A stretch of DNA of 64,000 bases from Mikania micrantha (taxonomy: Eukaryota > Streptophyta > Magnoliopsida > Asterales > Asteraceae). Under the pieces are notes generated by a model, which searched no databases, was not told the DNA's origin, and saw only the letters and a list, made by a program, of their open reading frames with translations. The position numbers and the translations under genes are program-made. The stretch spans positions 16,067,608-16,131,607 of the forward strand of contig CM018680.1 in NCBI GenBank assembly GCA_009363875.1. The letters are read 5' to 3'. Below, piece after piece: positions 29,958 to 41,592 of the stretch. Position 1 is the stretch's first letter. Every line of letters starts with the position of its first letter.

Positions 29958-32900
29958 TAGGGGTGTCGTTTTTTAACCGAACCCGAATACCGAACCGAAT
30001 AAACTCAACCCAAACCCGAATAAATGAGAACCCGATCGACCCAACCCGATATACTTATAAACCCGAACCCGAAGTAAAAAAATGGTTCGGTAATCGAGTA
30101 TGTAAGTTTATAATTCGGGTACCCGAAGAACCCGATTAAAATTCAAAACTAATTTCCTTAATTATGGCAAAGCCATTTGATTCTATTTTGACATTTTGAC
30201 CGTCAAAAATAGCCGAGATCCTTTGATATTCTAGAATTTTAGGTTTTGACGTTTTGTTCTTCTTCAACATTACTGCATAATCATATACTCTGTTACTCCT
30301 AATCGAATTTCTAGAATTCAATTTCAAGGTATGCATTATTGATTATTTTTCTCAAATATTACATCATTATTGATTATTGTTTTTTCCTAATTTTATATAT
30401 GTTGAACATCATTGAAAATATTTGTGTTGTTAGCATAAACATTTTTAAGGAAACTATATTTTTTTATGTACAGATGTCAAGAGCATATGATTCGGTTGAA
30501 GAACAAAGAATTGACCTTGATAGCAACGATGATCAAATTCCACAAACAAATCAAGCACCTAATAAGAGAGCAAAAATTTACCAACCAAGATCTAAAGTGT
30601 GGTCAGAGTTTGAAAAACTCACTGATGAAGATGGTGTTGAATGAGCCAAATGCATTCATTGTGATAAGGTGTACAAGTCTGAGTCCAAATCTCAAGGTAC
30701 CAGTAATCTTAAGAAATATTTGACTACTTGTGGCCCATATATGGCTAAATTTAGTAATGAGCAAACATTGCATTTCAACATGGGGATGAAAATAAAATAA
30801 TCTCTTGGAGATTTGAACAGAAATCAATCCGAAAAGCTCTTGGTCACATGATTGTACTTGATGAATTACCATTTAGTTTTGTAGAAGGGGCGAGTTTTAG
30901 GTATTTCATGAGTATATGTCAACCATCCTTTAAAGTTCCGTGTAGAACCACAATCACAAAAGACATATACCAAATGTTTCAAGAAGAAAAAACTAAAGTT
31001 TGTGATTTTATTAAAAAGAATATTGGAAGAATTTGTTTGACAACTAACACATGGACTTCAAGTCAACAAACCAATTACATTTGTCTCACTGCTCACTTTA
31101 TAGACAATGAGTGGAAATTAAGGAAAAAAGTCTTGAATTTTTGTCCTCAAGAGAATCATCGTGGGATATATATTGGAAAAGCGGTTGAGAAATGTTTACT
31201 AGAATGCAGAATTGATAAAATTTTTACTATTTCAGTAGATAATGCGAGTTCTAATGATGTGGCAATTGATTTGCTTTTCAAAAATTCCAGTAAGTGTATC
31301 CTAAATGGTAAATGGATACACATTAGATGCGTTGCACACATTTTAAATTTAATAGTACAAGATGGGATTAAATAAATTGAAGATGAGGTTGATAAAGTTC
31401 GATGGATGGTTAGGTGGATTAGGCAATTGCCTTCAAGGCTTGTTAAATTCAATAACTTTGCTAAGGTTGTTAATCCCAATGTAACAAAACACCTAATTAG
31501 AGATGTACCAACTAGATGGAACTCCACTTACCATATGTTGGGTGTTGCACAAGCTTATGAGAAGACCTTTGAAAGATATGATCTTGAGGAGCTTAATTTT
31601 AGATCCGACCTTGAGAAAGCAGGTTTTAGTGTTCCTACACCAACTGATTGGCAAAATGTTAGAGATTTATGCAAATTTTTTAAAACATTTTATGATGTTA
31701 CTTTGAGGATCTCTGGGACGCTTTATGTGACATCAAATTCATGTATGGAAGAGGTTTATTTCATTCGTAACCTATTAGATACAGCTGTTGGGAGTCCTAG
31801 TCTTTGTGGGATTGCAATGGCAATGAAAAGCAAGTTTGATAAGTATTTTGTAAACATATTGAATATGAACTTATTGTTATACTTTGCTTTGATTATAGAC
31901 CCAACTAAAAAAGTAGAGTATTTAAATATACTTTTTGAAAATCGCTATGGCCAAAAGTTGGCAGAAGAGAAAAAGAAAGTTGTTGTGGATTCTCTCCATG
32001 AATTGTATAATGAATATGTTAGAATTCATTCCCCAAGTTCTAGTACTACCGAGTCTTCAAGTTCATTGAATTTAGGTAAATGCCAAAACCTAGAAGACAT
32101 GTCCGCAAGAGCAAATTTTAGAAACACGTTAAGGGAAAAGATGAAAACACACAGGGTTGAGTCAGTTGGTGAGTTAGACAAATTTTTGAGCGAAAAAGCT
32201 GAAGAGGATTCACAAATATTCAATGTTTTAGACCGGTGGAAAGTTAATAGCCTAAGATTCCCGATACTATCTTTAATGGCTAGAGACTTATTTGCCATTC
32301 TCGTATCAACGGTGGCTTCTGAATCAGTTTTTAGCACAAGTGGGAGGGTTTTGGACCCATTTAGGAGTTCTTTGACTCCAAGGATTGTTGAGAGTTAATT
32401 TAATTTGTACACAAGATTGGATTCGAGGTAATTCATCTTCAAGCAACAAACTCATTAGTGAAGAAGATTGGGACACAATTCAAGAAATTGATAAAGGTAG
32501 TTTTTTATTAATCATAATTGTAATATTTATTAATGTTATATCTAATTTAATGATTTGTTATTCGATTTTTTAATATAGCATTGGAAGAGAACGAGACCAT
32601 ATGTGAAGAATGAAGATTATTAAGCATTTATTTTATTATCTTTTTTATTGGTACATTTTGGTTTGAACTTTATACTTGAATGTTTACAATAGGATAGTTT
32701 AATGTTTACAATTAGAGTATTGGACAGGTGGAATTAGATGATGTTATTCATCATTGGCTTTTGATCCAAGTTTATTTCTTCAAATTTGTTATGTTGTTAT
32801 TATAGGCTTTACAGTTGTACATGGTTGATTTTTTCTTCAAATAGGTGTAAATTACACTATATAATATATATTATCTACGTAGGAATTATCACTTGAAAAC

Positions 32901-33155
32901 AACAAGGTATATTAGGTTTGGATTTTGAATATAGCAAGGTATATTCTAATCATTTACATTGCATGTGCTGTCAACTTATAAGCCAACCCGAATACCGATC
33001 TACTTGACCTGACAATACCCGAATACCGAAACCCGAAGACCGATTATACAAAACTTAAATGGTTCGGTATATGGTTCCATTTTCACAGTCTAAAAACCCG
33101 AATAACAGAACCGAGAAACCCGAAACCTGATTAACCAACCCGAACAACAACCCTA
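29958..33155 (+). mobile_element. hAT transposon, 3198 bp
   Basis: Termini TAGGGGTGTCG and (reverse-complemented) TAGGGTTGTTG; perfect 8-bp duplication GGTTTACC at 29950-29957 and 33156-33163. Copy A has the uninterrupted site, which confirms the insertion. Many ACCCGAA/TTCGGGT motifs lie within about 180 bp of each end, the usual transposase-binding pattern. Confidence 0.92.
30474..32470 (+). pseudogene. hAT transposase
   Basis: ATG at 30474. A BED-type zinc finger follows (KVWSEFEKL; CIHCDKVY; LKKYLTTC, about 30600-30740). The RNase H-like core has GRICLTTNTWTSSQQTNYIC (D/W region), FTISVDNASSND and HIRCVAHILNLIVQDG. RDVPTRWNSTYHML and the C-terminal dimerisation block LMARDLFAILVSTVASESVFS (about 32270-32340) follow. 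Lesions: TGA at 30642 where family members have Trp, a frameshift near 30770, TAA at 31373 and a frameshift near 32390 before LICTQDWIRG. The source protein would be about 650-670 residues, normal for plant hAT. Confidence 0.9.
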
Positions 33156-34119
33156 GGTTTACCTACTTGTAATGTTCCTCCTAAGGTGGGCTCGTGCATA
33201 TGACCCAGAGCGTCAAATCCGAGAAGCGGTTAAACTCACTTTTTAAGTGTCTGCATTCTAAGTCGTTTAAAAAAAGTACTATTATTATTTAATGAATATC
33301 ATTAGTTAGTACCACTATTATTTAGTTATCATAATTAAACAAAAGGAAAACAAAAAAAAAGTGATGCGGCCAAGAGTTGAACAAAAGACCTTTCCTTCAA
33401 ATGGATTCAAAGGACGTTCGCCTTAAACATCAAAGCAATGTAAACATTGTTGTTTACTTTTGAAAACTTTAGATATTTGTCTAGGAATAATAATTATTAA
33501 ATGAATTATACTATTCATATGATTCGTTATTGTATATATAGTAACAAATAGATTTCTCGCGCGATGTGGTGGAAATTTCGCTACGATTGACATAATCTCA
33601 TATATCAAAGTACAGAAATAAAAACACGACACGACGGTTGTCTCTCCAACATACCCCGTTAATCGTCGTACGTATGACCGTCACACAAAAAAGGTCGTGA
33701 TAATAAATATCGTATCAACTAATAAGATGAAAAAAAAATTAATAATTATTATTGACGTTGTAACACCCCGTTTTGTAGATACAAATAAAATACACATGTT
33801 TATAATTAAAATATTATTACTTGAAAATATAATAATAGAAACAGTCATTTAAATTATAAGGTCTCATCTAACAAAACAAAATAATGTGGCTAATAAAATA
33901 TGATTTTTCGAGAATATAAGAGTAGATATGAATGCTCAAAATTTCTAGCGTTCATTTAAACGACGAGGGTAGAATGAAACAATTGTTCGAAAAACAAAGA
34001 TTGAGCTAAATTAATTAATTATAATAATATTTAAAAAAAAAGAAAAACACATTGCTTTATGTGGGAATTTTGTTGTCATAGAATGAATTATCTCTATTCT
34101 TCTAGAACGCACATATATA
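33156..34119 (+). repeat. Repeat segment copy B, part 2
   Basis: Resumes copy A similarity after the hAT. GACGT (33754-33758; GATGT in copy A) precedes the LTR start TGTAACACCCC at 33759. Confidence 0.85.
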
Positions 34120-35754
34120 TGCAACACCCCAACCTGGCGAAGGTTGACGTGTCGCTATTACAGAAATCAGAACAACGCTTATTTCTATATTTAATGAATT
34201 AATACTAATTAAATATAAATATTTAATTACATCATTAATTATCATAATCAACTTTCTAATCTTTTTAGCTTCTCTTCACACATCCCTTGAATACCATGAG
34301 TACCTGTTTTAGAAATATAGAAAACAACAAAGAAAAATACGGCTGAGCCAAAAATTTGCTTAGTAACGGAAGAACAACAGTAATGATGGTGAAATCTGAA
34401 AAAGGAAATGAATAAAGAAGTGACAACGAATAACAATTATAACAACGTTAGTGGAAGAAGCTATAATGATCATAACAAACACAAGATAGCGAATGTCCGA
34501 ACGAACTAACCATACGAATAAACAATTTCAACTAATCAGAACGAATACACAATCAAACAAGTCGTATGGTAAGGAGATACCCATTTGATCACAAAACAAA
34601 ACAAATGGTGTACACAGACCCGTCGGCCTAATGTACCAAATTGTGAGCTGTATGTGGGCACACACAAACACTCACCAAAACTAAATAATTATCCTATGAC
34701 CGATCCATACGCCTCCCCAGAATTCAGTAGGTGCACAATGTACTATCAGAGTACTAATGGAGACGCCGTGAACCAGTCACACCGTCACGGAAAGTGCTAC
34801 GCCATTGATGCCCCAATGACGCACCGGTAGAATCACCTACCGAAGGCTTGCTTGGGTATCGGATTCAAAACAATTTACAATTGACAGATAATCAAATATT
34901 TAAACAAAGGTCAAATGCAATGGTTTGATAAGTCAATACAATGGAACATGCGACAATGAATACGATTTAATAATTATATAGCATGCTTTACAAATCAGAA
35001 TCAAAGGATGCTCGAAATCAAAATGTTCAACTTATTGAAATGAATATAACGAACAAAATAAACAAATATACTATGAGTTAAATAAACGGAATACGTACCT
35101 TAACCTTAGCAAATAAATCAGCAAGAAATCAGATAATAAGCTAGTAGTCAGGATTCTGATGATTCAATAATCTGTGGTTTTCGTGTGATTTCTCGTTAGT
35201 TTAAATGAATTATAATTAATACATGAAATCGATTAGATTTTTAATAATTCTGACATTTTAGAGTTAAAACATTTGAATTGGTTTCTTTCACTAATTCGTT
35301 GATTAAGATTTGTAAATAATCTTTAAGTTTAAAAATTGTAGATTTTTAATGTTTTCGATCGTAACAATTATGATATACACGACTTTAAAATACAATAATT
35401 AAAAAGGTGTTTCGGATAAAACTCGAACTCATAATATTTCGAATTGAATTTTCATGATTTAACCGTTTACTTACTTCACAAATATATATTTAGATATTTT
35501 TAAACAAATGATGATTTTATACAAAAATAAACTCAAAAAGTGGTCTAGAAGTGTTTAGAACTTGCAACTTCTCAAACATAACCCTTGAATCCAAACCAAT
35601 TGATCTAACATCTTCTTAATGTTTATATTGAGGCATATTAATTATTTACTATTTTCTTTACTAAGTTCATCTTCTTCCTATTTCTAGTTTCCAAAATTTA
35701 CAGTAGCTTTAATTTTATTTTTAATTTTATTCTTTATTTATTTATTTATTATTA

Positions 35755-35946
35755 ATCTATTTTACGGCATAGACGCTTATCACCTCCCCCTCTATGCCCT
35801 ACGGTAATGATTCCTCTGGCGTTACGACCTTTACCACAATGATGCTGTCCATAGATCAGATTATTTCGTGGATTGGATTTCACTTGACTGTCTACGGTTC
35901 CATTGCGTGTGCTCGGGGTAGAAGTTTTGTATAAATGTATCGCCAT
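35755..35946 (-). pseudogene. rpl2: Plastid rpl2 5' fragment (NUPT)
   Basis: The minus strand from 35946 reads MAIHLYKTSTPSTRNGTVDS, then QVKSNPRNNLIYGQHHCGKG and RNARGIITVGHRGGGDKRL. This is the N-terminus of plastid ribosomal protein L2 with a few changes (QHHC for QHRC, GGGD for GGGH). It ends after RKID, where similarity stops. It is a nuclear insertion of plastid DNA, not a functional gene. Confidence 0.93.
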
Positions 35947-35964
35947 GCTATTAAGTATTTTGAT

Positions 35965-36099
35965 TTAAGTTCTTTTCTTTCTAAGAGGTGGAATAGAATA
36001 ACCCGGTTGAAGCGTAATGATCATACGTCAGTAATGCATTGTCTGTCCCATAATGGCTCCCATTCTTCTAGCCTTTCCCCGAAGTCGATGACTATTCAT
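35965..36099 (-). pseudogene. rpl23: Plastid rpl23 3' fragment (NUPT)
   Basis: On the minus strand MNSHRLRGKARRMGAIMGQT, MHY, an in-frame TGA, then RMIITLQPGYSIPPLRKKRT and a stop at 35965. This is the C-terminal part of plastid ribosomal protein L23, immediately upstream of rpl2 as in plastid genomes. The TGA replaces Arg. Similarity ends near 36099. Confidence 0.93.
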
Positions 36100-36600
36100 C
36101 GTGATTTTTTTGAAATCTCCTTCACGTTTACATACTTTTATACATATATATATGTTCAAATATGTGTACCTATTTCTCAACCCAACCCAAGATATCACGT
36201 TTATTTCTTCGGTTCGTTTGTGGATTATCAAACAAGTTTTCATATAATATAACACGGGACCATAACGTACCAACCGAAACTACTAGATTCAATTGATTAG
36301 AAGTTACGTAGCAAAAATCCCGTGGTGAAGCATCGATGATAGGGTGGTTGTAAGGTGTTGACGAGGGTGGTTCGTGTCTCCGGCTAATACAAGTGGCGGG
36401 GGCCAACGGTGGTGATTTTTTTCTCGGTTGGAATTTAGGTGGTTCCGGCGATCAAAGCAATACAAAGTATATATGTATTGCTCGGTTTTTACTTGGGTAT
36501 AAACAAACGACATGTGTTAAGATGCACAGTTTTTGTACAAATTCAATATGAAGATATTCATATTAAATATGTTAAAGTCGGTTTGTAGATTTGCGTGGAA

Positions 36601-36620
36601 AGATTTTGATTTTATTTATT

Positions 36621-36667
<47 letters not shown>
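36601..36667. repeat. (ATTT)n/(ATT)n microsatellite
   Basis: A run of TTTA followed by about 15 ATT units. Confidence 0.95.
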
Positions 36668-36668
<1 letters not shown>

Positions 36669-37092
36669 GATTACAGAATAAATATAATTAGAATATGGCT
36701 ATGGTATGGGTCGGTTTTTATGTCAGTTTTTATTTCAGTTGAATATGGTTTTGACTGCGAGTCGAGTGATATTTAATTAGATGTTACCAATTTAATAAAG
36801 TGACCTTTAAATGAAAAATTCACTATTGTAAACATTAGGTATATGGTTAGATCATTCATTTCAGTTTGTTTAAAATAACTGAGTCGAATGTTGTTAATTT
36901 AAATAGTTTAATTATGCTAGTTGTCTAAATGTTCGGTGATTAACTTGCCTTGCTAATTCATCAAAACCTGTAATTAAATTTGTTGGAACGTTATTAATTA
37001 TATTTATCATTTAAATTTGTTTATTGAGTTTTAATTTAATTAATATTTAGTATTTTATTTATTTATTTAACTGTTATGTTTTTACGAGTATT

Positions 37093-37294
37093 ATATATAT
37101 ATGTATCATCTTTGTAGAAATTTCAAAAGAAATATATGCGTCGGTCGAAGTTCAGAAGGAAATAACCAGATTGTACGAGTCGTTCTAAAATTCTTCAAAA
37201 CTAAGGAATCGTTACGTAATTAAGTATGTACTATAATCTCTTAGTTTAACTCATTCAATTGAGATTTTTTTTATAAGGTTAGGCTAAGATTTAA

Positions 37295-37363
<69 letters not shown>

Positions 37364-37732
37364 GTTGATTATGATCTATTTTAGGAGAAGATAAAAATAA
37401 ACGCATCAGGAATCATCCTTGCAAGTAATTATAAGGATAGAAAAAGCAGAAACGCTGCCTAAATTTATATTGAGAGTTCTAAGCTGTCACTCAGCCAACC
37501 AAAAGTTCAGGTGAATACTTTTAATTTGTTTTTAAAATATAAATGATTTTTTTAGCATTGTATGTTTAAACTTTGACGCATAAAGGGACACTACTTGACC
37601 AACATTTAGGCTATTAGTATACGTATGATTTGCAAATTGTATCCGCTTATGGGTGAAATTCTCATACGGGCTGGTACAGGTGGGTTGGAAGGTTAAACGT
37701 AGGACGTACTCCGCAGGCAATCTAACCAGTAA
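37093..37732 (+). repeat. Repeat segment copy B, part 3
   Basis: Resumes the solo-LTR similarity (TGTATCATCTTTGTAG) and runs to the Tekay insertion. It includes an (AT)n run at 37298-37360, much longer than at the equivalent place in copy A (24956-24969). AGTAA at 37728-37732 is the left Tekay target duplication. Confidence 0.85.
37298..37360. repeat. (AT)n microsatellite
   Basis: About 31 AT units; copy A has about seven. Confidence 0.95.
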
Positions 37733-39793
37733 TGTGACAGTTGCGTACGAAGAATTCGGCATTAATGACGTGAGCACATTTGGTCGTGCTTGAAATCCAC
37801 GAGGATTTAGTAACTTTTGTTATTAGGGATTGATAGTATGTGAAAAATGATGAACGTGGGCGAAAACCGCGCGCAAAACGGAGTTCGTATGCTCCCGGAA
37901 TCGCGAAAAGAAGGTTTAAAATCAAATGGTGACGGAAGGTGACGTGGGGTGCTACGCCTAACCCAGCCCTCCAACCCAGGCGTTACGCCTGGCGGGCTAT
38001 GTCGGCTAAAAATGTTCTTAAACGATCTGATCGCGTTGGAAGCCTCAAAACTCACCATTTTCGACCTGTTCTTCATCCTAGACGAAAATTCTTCTATCTA
38101 ACATCATAAATCTTCATATTAAAGCCATTTGAAGCTATAGATCGTGCCACGGATCGTATTTTCAAGTCCTGATCGTTGTTATACGCGCAGAAATTCGTCA
38201 GAACAGGTAACGGTTCGTTTTAACCTTCTAGTTTGATTTTGATTGATTAGATTTTGATTTTGAACGTAATGAGATAGTTAGGATTGTTGATTATTGCCTA
38301 GATGATGGCTAGGATTGATTATAAACGAAGAACACGAAGTTCTAACGGTTAAATCCTTGTTTTGATCCGTTGTGATGCCCGGTTTGCATGAAATCATATC
38401 TATGATTATAATGGTTTAAACCATTTGATTGTAACAATGTAGGTGATTAGTTTGATTAATCTTTGAAATACAAAGGTTAAATTCAAGTGTTTCAAACTAA
38501 TCATAATCATTAACATACTCATTGGAATAATTATCTGATGTTTGTGATAACAGTCAGATTAGTATGTTAAATCTGGTTATTTCACCTATTCTGATGCTAC
38601 ATTGTGATATTTCATGATATTTGGGTAATCAATAATAAGGATTAATCACTCCTAAGCCATTAAATCATCTAGAAACTGTTTTAGCATTATAATCAACAAT
38701 ATTAACTATTTGGTTAATCTGAGATTATTCTGATTAATCTAGAGTGTCATCAACTTTGTGTTAGGAATCTAATGCAATGTAGGTTCCTACATTATCATAC
38801 ATTGTATGATATAACCTTAAATTAATTAATTATATAATTAATATCGAGTTGATGATTTACTAAGCAACGTCTTTTTTCATTGAACGTTCAGAAGGATCTA
38901 ATCAGTAAACTAGAACATAAATAACTTATTAAAGATAACTAAATGCAGAATCATCTCTGTACTATCAGTTTGGTGATACACTGCTACCCTATTATCATCA
39001 GGTGAGTTTCGTACAACCCCTTTTATTTTTAATCTTTTATAAACATCGGGGAACATTGTTGAACTTTTAATGAACATATGATATGTATCACTGATATCTG
39101 TGTGATTTCATGTGATTTTGTGGGATTTCATGGGATTTTGGCCTGTAGACTGAACTCTATCATGACACTGAAAGTCCTCATTTTTGAACTGTATCTAGTG
39201 AACCCATGTGTGGCCGAGCAGAAAACATTGATAGTACTATTGGTTGACACCCCATTCGCTGGGAGGATTGCATCTCCCCTTGTGTGAATGTTTGTTATCT
39301 GTTTCTTGAACTTCTTAATGGTATGATAGACATTAAGATAATGAGGCATTAAGATATGTACCGACGGGTAATATCTTGAGACAGACTAGACGTCCGAAAT
39401 GAACTAGATACAGGTCCCATGGTTATCCAGAACTGAACTTTTGAGAACGTGCTTATCATATCATATTGTTTTAAATTGAACTGTCGATCTCACCAGCTTT
39501 GTGCTGACGTTTCAAACTTAAATCTTTTTGCAGGAAGACAGTGACACACGGTGAGGCAGCACTTCAAGCACTAGTAATTAAATAAGTCAGTCGTGTAATA
39601 AACTTAGTTGTAAACTATGATACTGATTGTAATGACGGAACCCTGTATTGTACTTACTTTAAGTTAATCTGTGTGCTTATGATATCGGTTCAAGTAAGTC
39701 ACCCCTCACCTCGGAGACATCACCACTATGCTTCCGCAACCGGTTCAGTGACGTTAGACCAGACACGAGGTGGCGAGGGGTGGGGGTGTGACA
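37733..39793 (+). mobile_element. 5' LTR of Tekay chromovirus (2061 bp)
   Basis: TGTGACAG to GGTGTGACA; matches 46385-48445 with about 17 differences by eye (under 1%). Preceded by the target repeat AGTAA. Small frames in it (for example 37807-38076 minus, 39078-39287 plus) recur in the other LTR and are not genes. Confidence 0.93.
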
Positions 39794-39796
39794 GGG

Positions 39797-39809
39797 TGGT
39801 ATCAGAGCC
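39797..39809 (+). other. Primer-binding site, initiator-Met type
   Basis: TGGTATCAGAGCC, the canonical plant retrotransposon PBS, three bases after the LTR. Confidence 0.95.
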
Positions 39810-40152
39810 ACAGGTTATAGAGAATTAGGTTGATTTAGAGACCTAGACTATAACCATAGGCTCGTATAGTTACACAGAGAGCACCGAACATAACAATTGA
39901 ACAAAACTTGTTTTTGAATTAAGCCAGAATAATCAAGTAGTACAAATTACAGTTTTGACTGGCCAGCACAACTGGAATTTGCAATACTTGTGCGTTCTAG
40001 TTTACTTTAATTCAAGCAGAACCTCAATAACTATAAAGACGAATAGTTGTGTTAGTATAGGGAAAACGTCGGACATCATGTGTATGTTGAATGTTATTAT
40101 TCAATATATTTTTTTTTCATGGTACTGATTCGAGTATTCTGTTTATACAGCG

Positions 40153-40839
40153 ATGGCAGACCAAGGAGAGAGATACATTTATCAGCGGTTTCCTTACGTG
40201 ATACTAGACGATACCCCGAGCTCAAGTTCGGGTTCTGACTCCGATCCATCGGAGGCATCTGCAGCTGCTTCTCAGGCTGATGCACCAGCACCAGCACCTG
40301 AACCAGCACCTATGCCATCTCCACCGAGAGCTCCAGCATGGGATGGACTCAGACGTATGCGAGGTCAAGCTCGCAAGACGACAGGTCTTCCTATTAGACG
40401 TCAGATGGCGCCTAGGGATGAGCCTGATACTGTACATGAGGTAGGAGAGTCCTCACAGCAGGCGGAGTTTAGGGCACAGCTTCGCCAGGTGACCTTAGAT
40501 CTTCAGGGGACTCGACTAGAGTTACAGGAGTCTCGTGCTATTGGGGAAGATACACGTACCACTGTGTTCGAGATACTCACATCTCATCTGTTGTTGATGG
40601 AACAGATGAATGCATTGGATGCTGGCTCGCAAGCTTGGCGGGCTATGATCGAGGAGAGGATGAGGAGAACCATGATTCAGGGGATGATAGCTGCATTCTG
40701 GCAGCGAGTGATAGTGATGAGAGGAGTGATGATAGGAGTGCTTGAGGGCATGAGCTTAGAGGTTAGGTTATTATGTGTGGCTATAGGGTTGGTCATTATA
40801 GCCATGGTGTTGGACGGATTATGGTACTTTCTGCGGTGA
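40153..40839 (+). CDS. Extra ORF between PBS and gag of the Tekay element
   Basis: A 228-residue open frame from MADQGERYIYQRFPYVI. It has an acidic Ser/Asp segment (SSSSGSDSDPSEAS), an Ala/Pro/Glu stretch (APAPAPEPAPMPSPP), a predicted coiled coil (about residues 95-170, RAQLRQVTLDLQGTRLELQE) and a hydrophobic tail (about 195-228). In the +1 frame after about 40650 the sequence instead encodes an acidic tail (GDDSCILAASDSDDERSDD) ending in a stop. That suggests the hydrophobic end may come from a frameshift. No known domain recognised. It is not gag, which starts at 41593. Chromoviruses normally lack such a gene. It could also be a decayed capture. Confidence 0.6.
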   Translation: MADQGERYIYQRFPYVILDDTPSSSSGSDSDPSEASAAASQADAPAPAPEPAPMPSPPRAPAWDGLRRMRGQARKTTGLPIRRQMAPRDEPDTVHEVGESSQQAEFRAQLRQVTLDLQGTRLELQESRAIGEDTRTTVFEILTSHLLLMEQMNALDAGSQAWRAMIEERMRRTMIQGMIAAFWQRVIVMRGVMIGVLEGMSLEVRLLCVAIGLVIIAMVLDGLWYFLR

Positions 40840-41580
40840 GGGTTGATTGGAGGCGGAACAGTTGTGACTTTATTGTACATATGATGTGATATAGTGTGAT
40901 CAGTAGTTGTGAGAGCGGGATATTTTGGTATGGACAGATCCCGAGTTTGTGAGATGTAGTGTATGATGTTGTTGGTTTAGAGTATCATGACTTTTGGTTG
41001 TATCGAAACTTGGTATGTATAAAACTATGGTACTGTAATATATGGGTGTTTTTGTATATCTGTTTGTACAATGAACTTTGTGTGTGAACTATAATTAATT
41101 TTTCCGTGTGAAAACATAACCGTATGCGAACGAATTAATACGAGAACATGTCTAAATTGTGAACGTGCCTGAATTGTGAATATGTCTGTAACTTAAGTAC
41201 AGTACGAGAGCCATACTGTACGAGAACATATCTATGGTCTGTATGAGAACTTAATGTATGAACTGAGAACATATTAGAGAACTTGTGTGAGAACATGTCC
41301 TAGTTCTGTATGAACATATTTCTGAAAACATGTGTTGCAATGCAAAGAGCTGGGTAAGACTCTAACATGTTTTTGAAATAACAGGACTAAGTATAACTAC
41401 GAACAATTGTGTGATCTGTGTGTAATACAAACATGTCTGGACTGAATTCATGTAGTTATACTATATTCTTTATAATCACATTTCAATATAAATTTTCAGT
41501 GTAACTGAATATGATTGAATTTATGTGATAGAATGGGTTATATCTTTAATATTCTTAAATTGACCTGAATTTGTCTGCTT
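40840..41580 (+). other. Untranslated spacer before gag
   Basis: Non-coding, rich in short GAGAACATGT / TGTGTGAAC variants; no gene seen. The stretch 39810-40152 after the PBS is likewise non-coding. Confidence 0.5.
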
Positions 41581-41592
41581 GTGAGCAGATTA

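Larger units (their letters stand above)
34120..37092. mobile_element. Insertion of about 3 kb in solo-LTR copy B
   Basis: Absent from copy A at the same point. The left end TGCAACACCCC resembles an LTR terminus, with ATATA on both sides as a possible duplication. The right end has no clear LTR terminus, so the class is unclear. It contains a plastid-derived fragment (35755-36099), an ATT microsatellite and no supported gene of its own. Confidence 0.6.

Noticed and set aside
35935..36252. Plus-strand 105-residue frame
   Set aside because: It is antisense to the plastid-derived rpl23-rpl2 fragment.
37807..38076. 89-residue minus frame, duplicated at 46459-46728
   Set aside because: It is part of the two LTRs of the Tekay element, so its repetition reflects the LTR pair and not a gene family.
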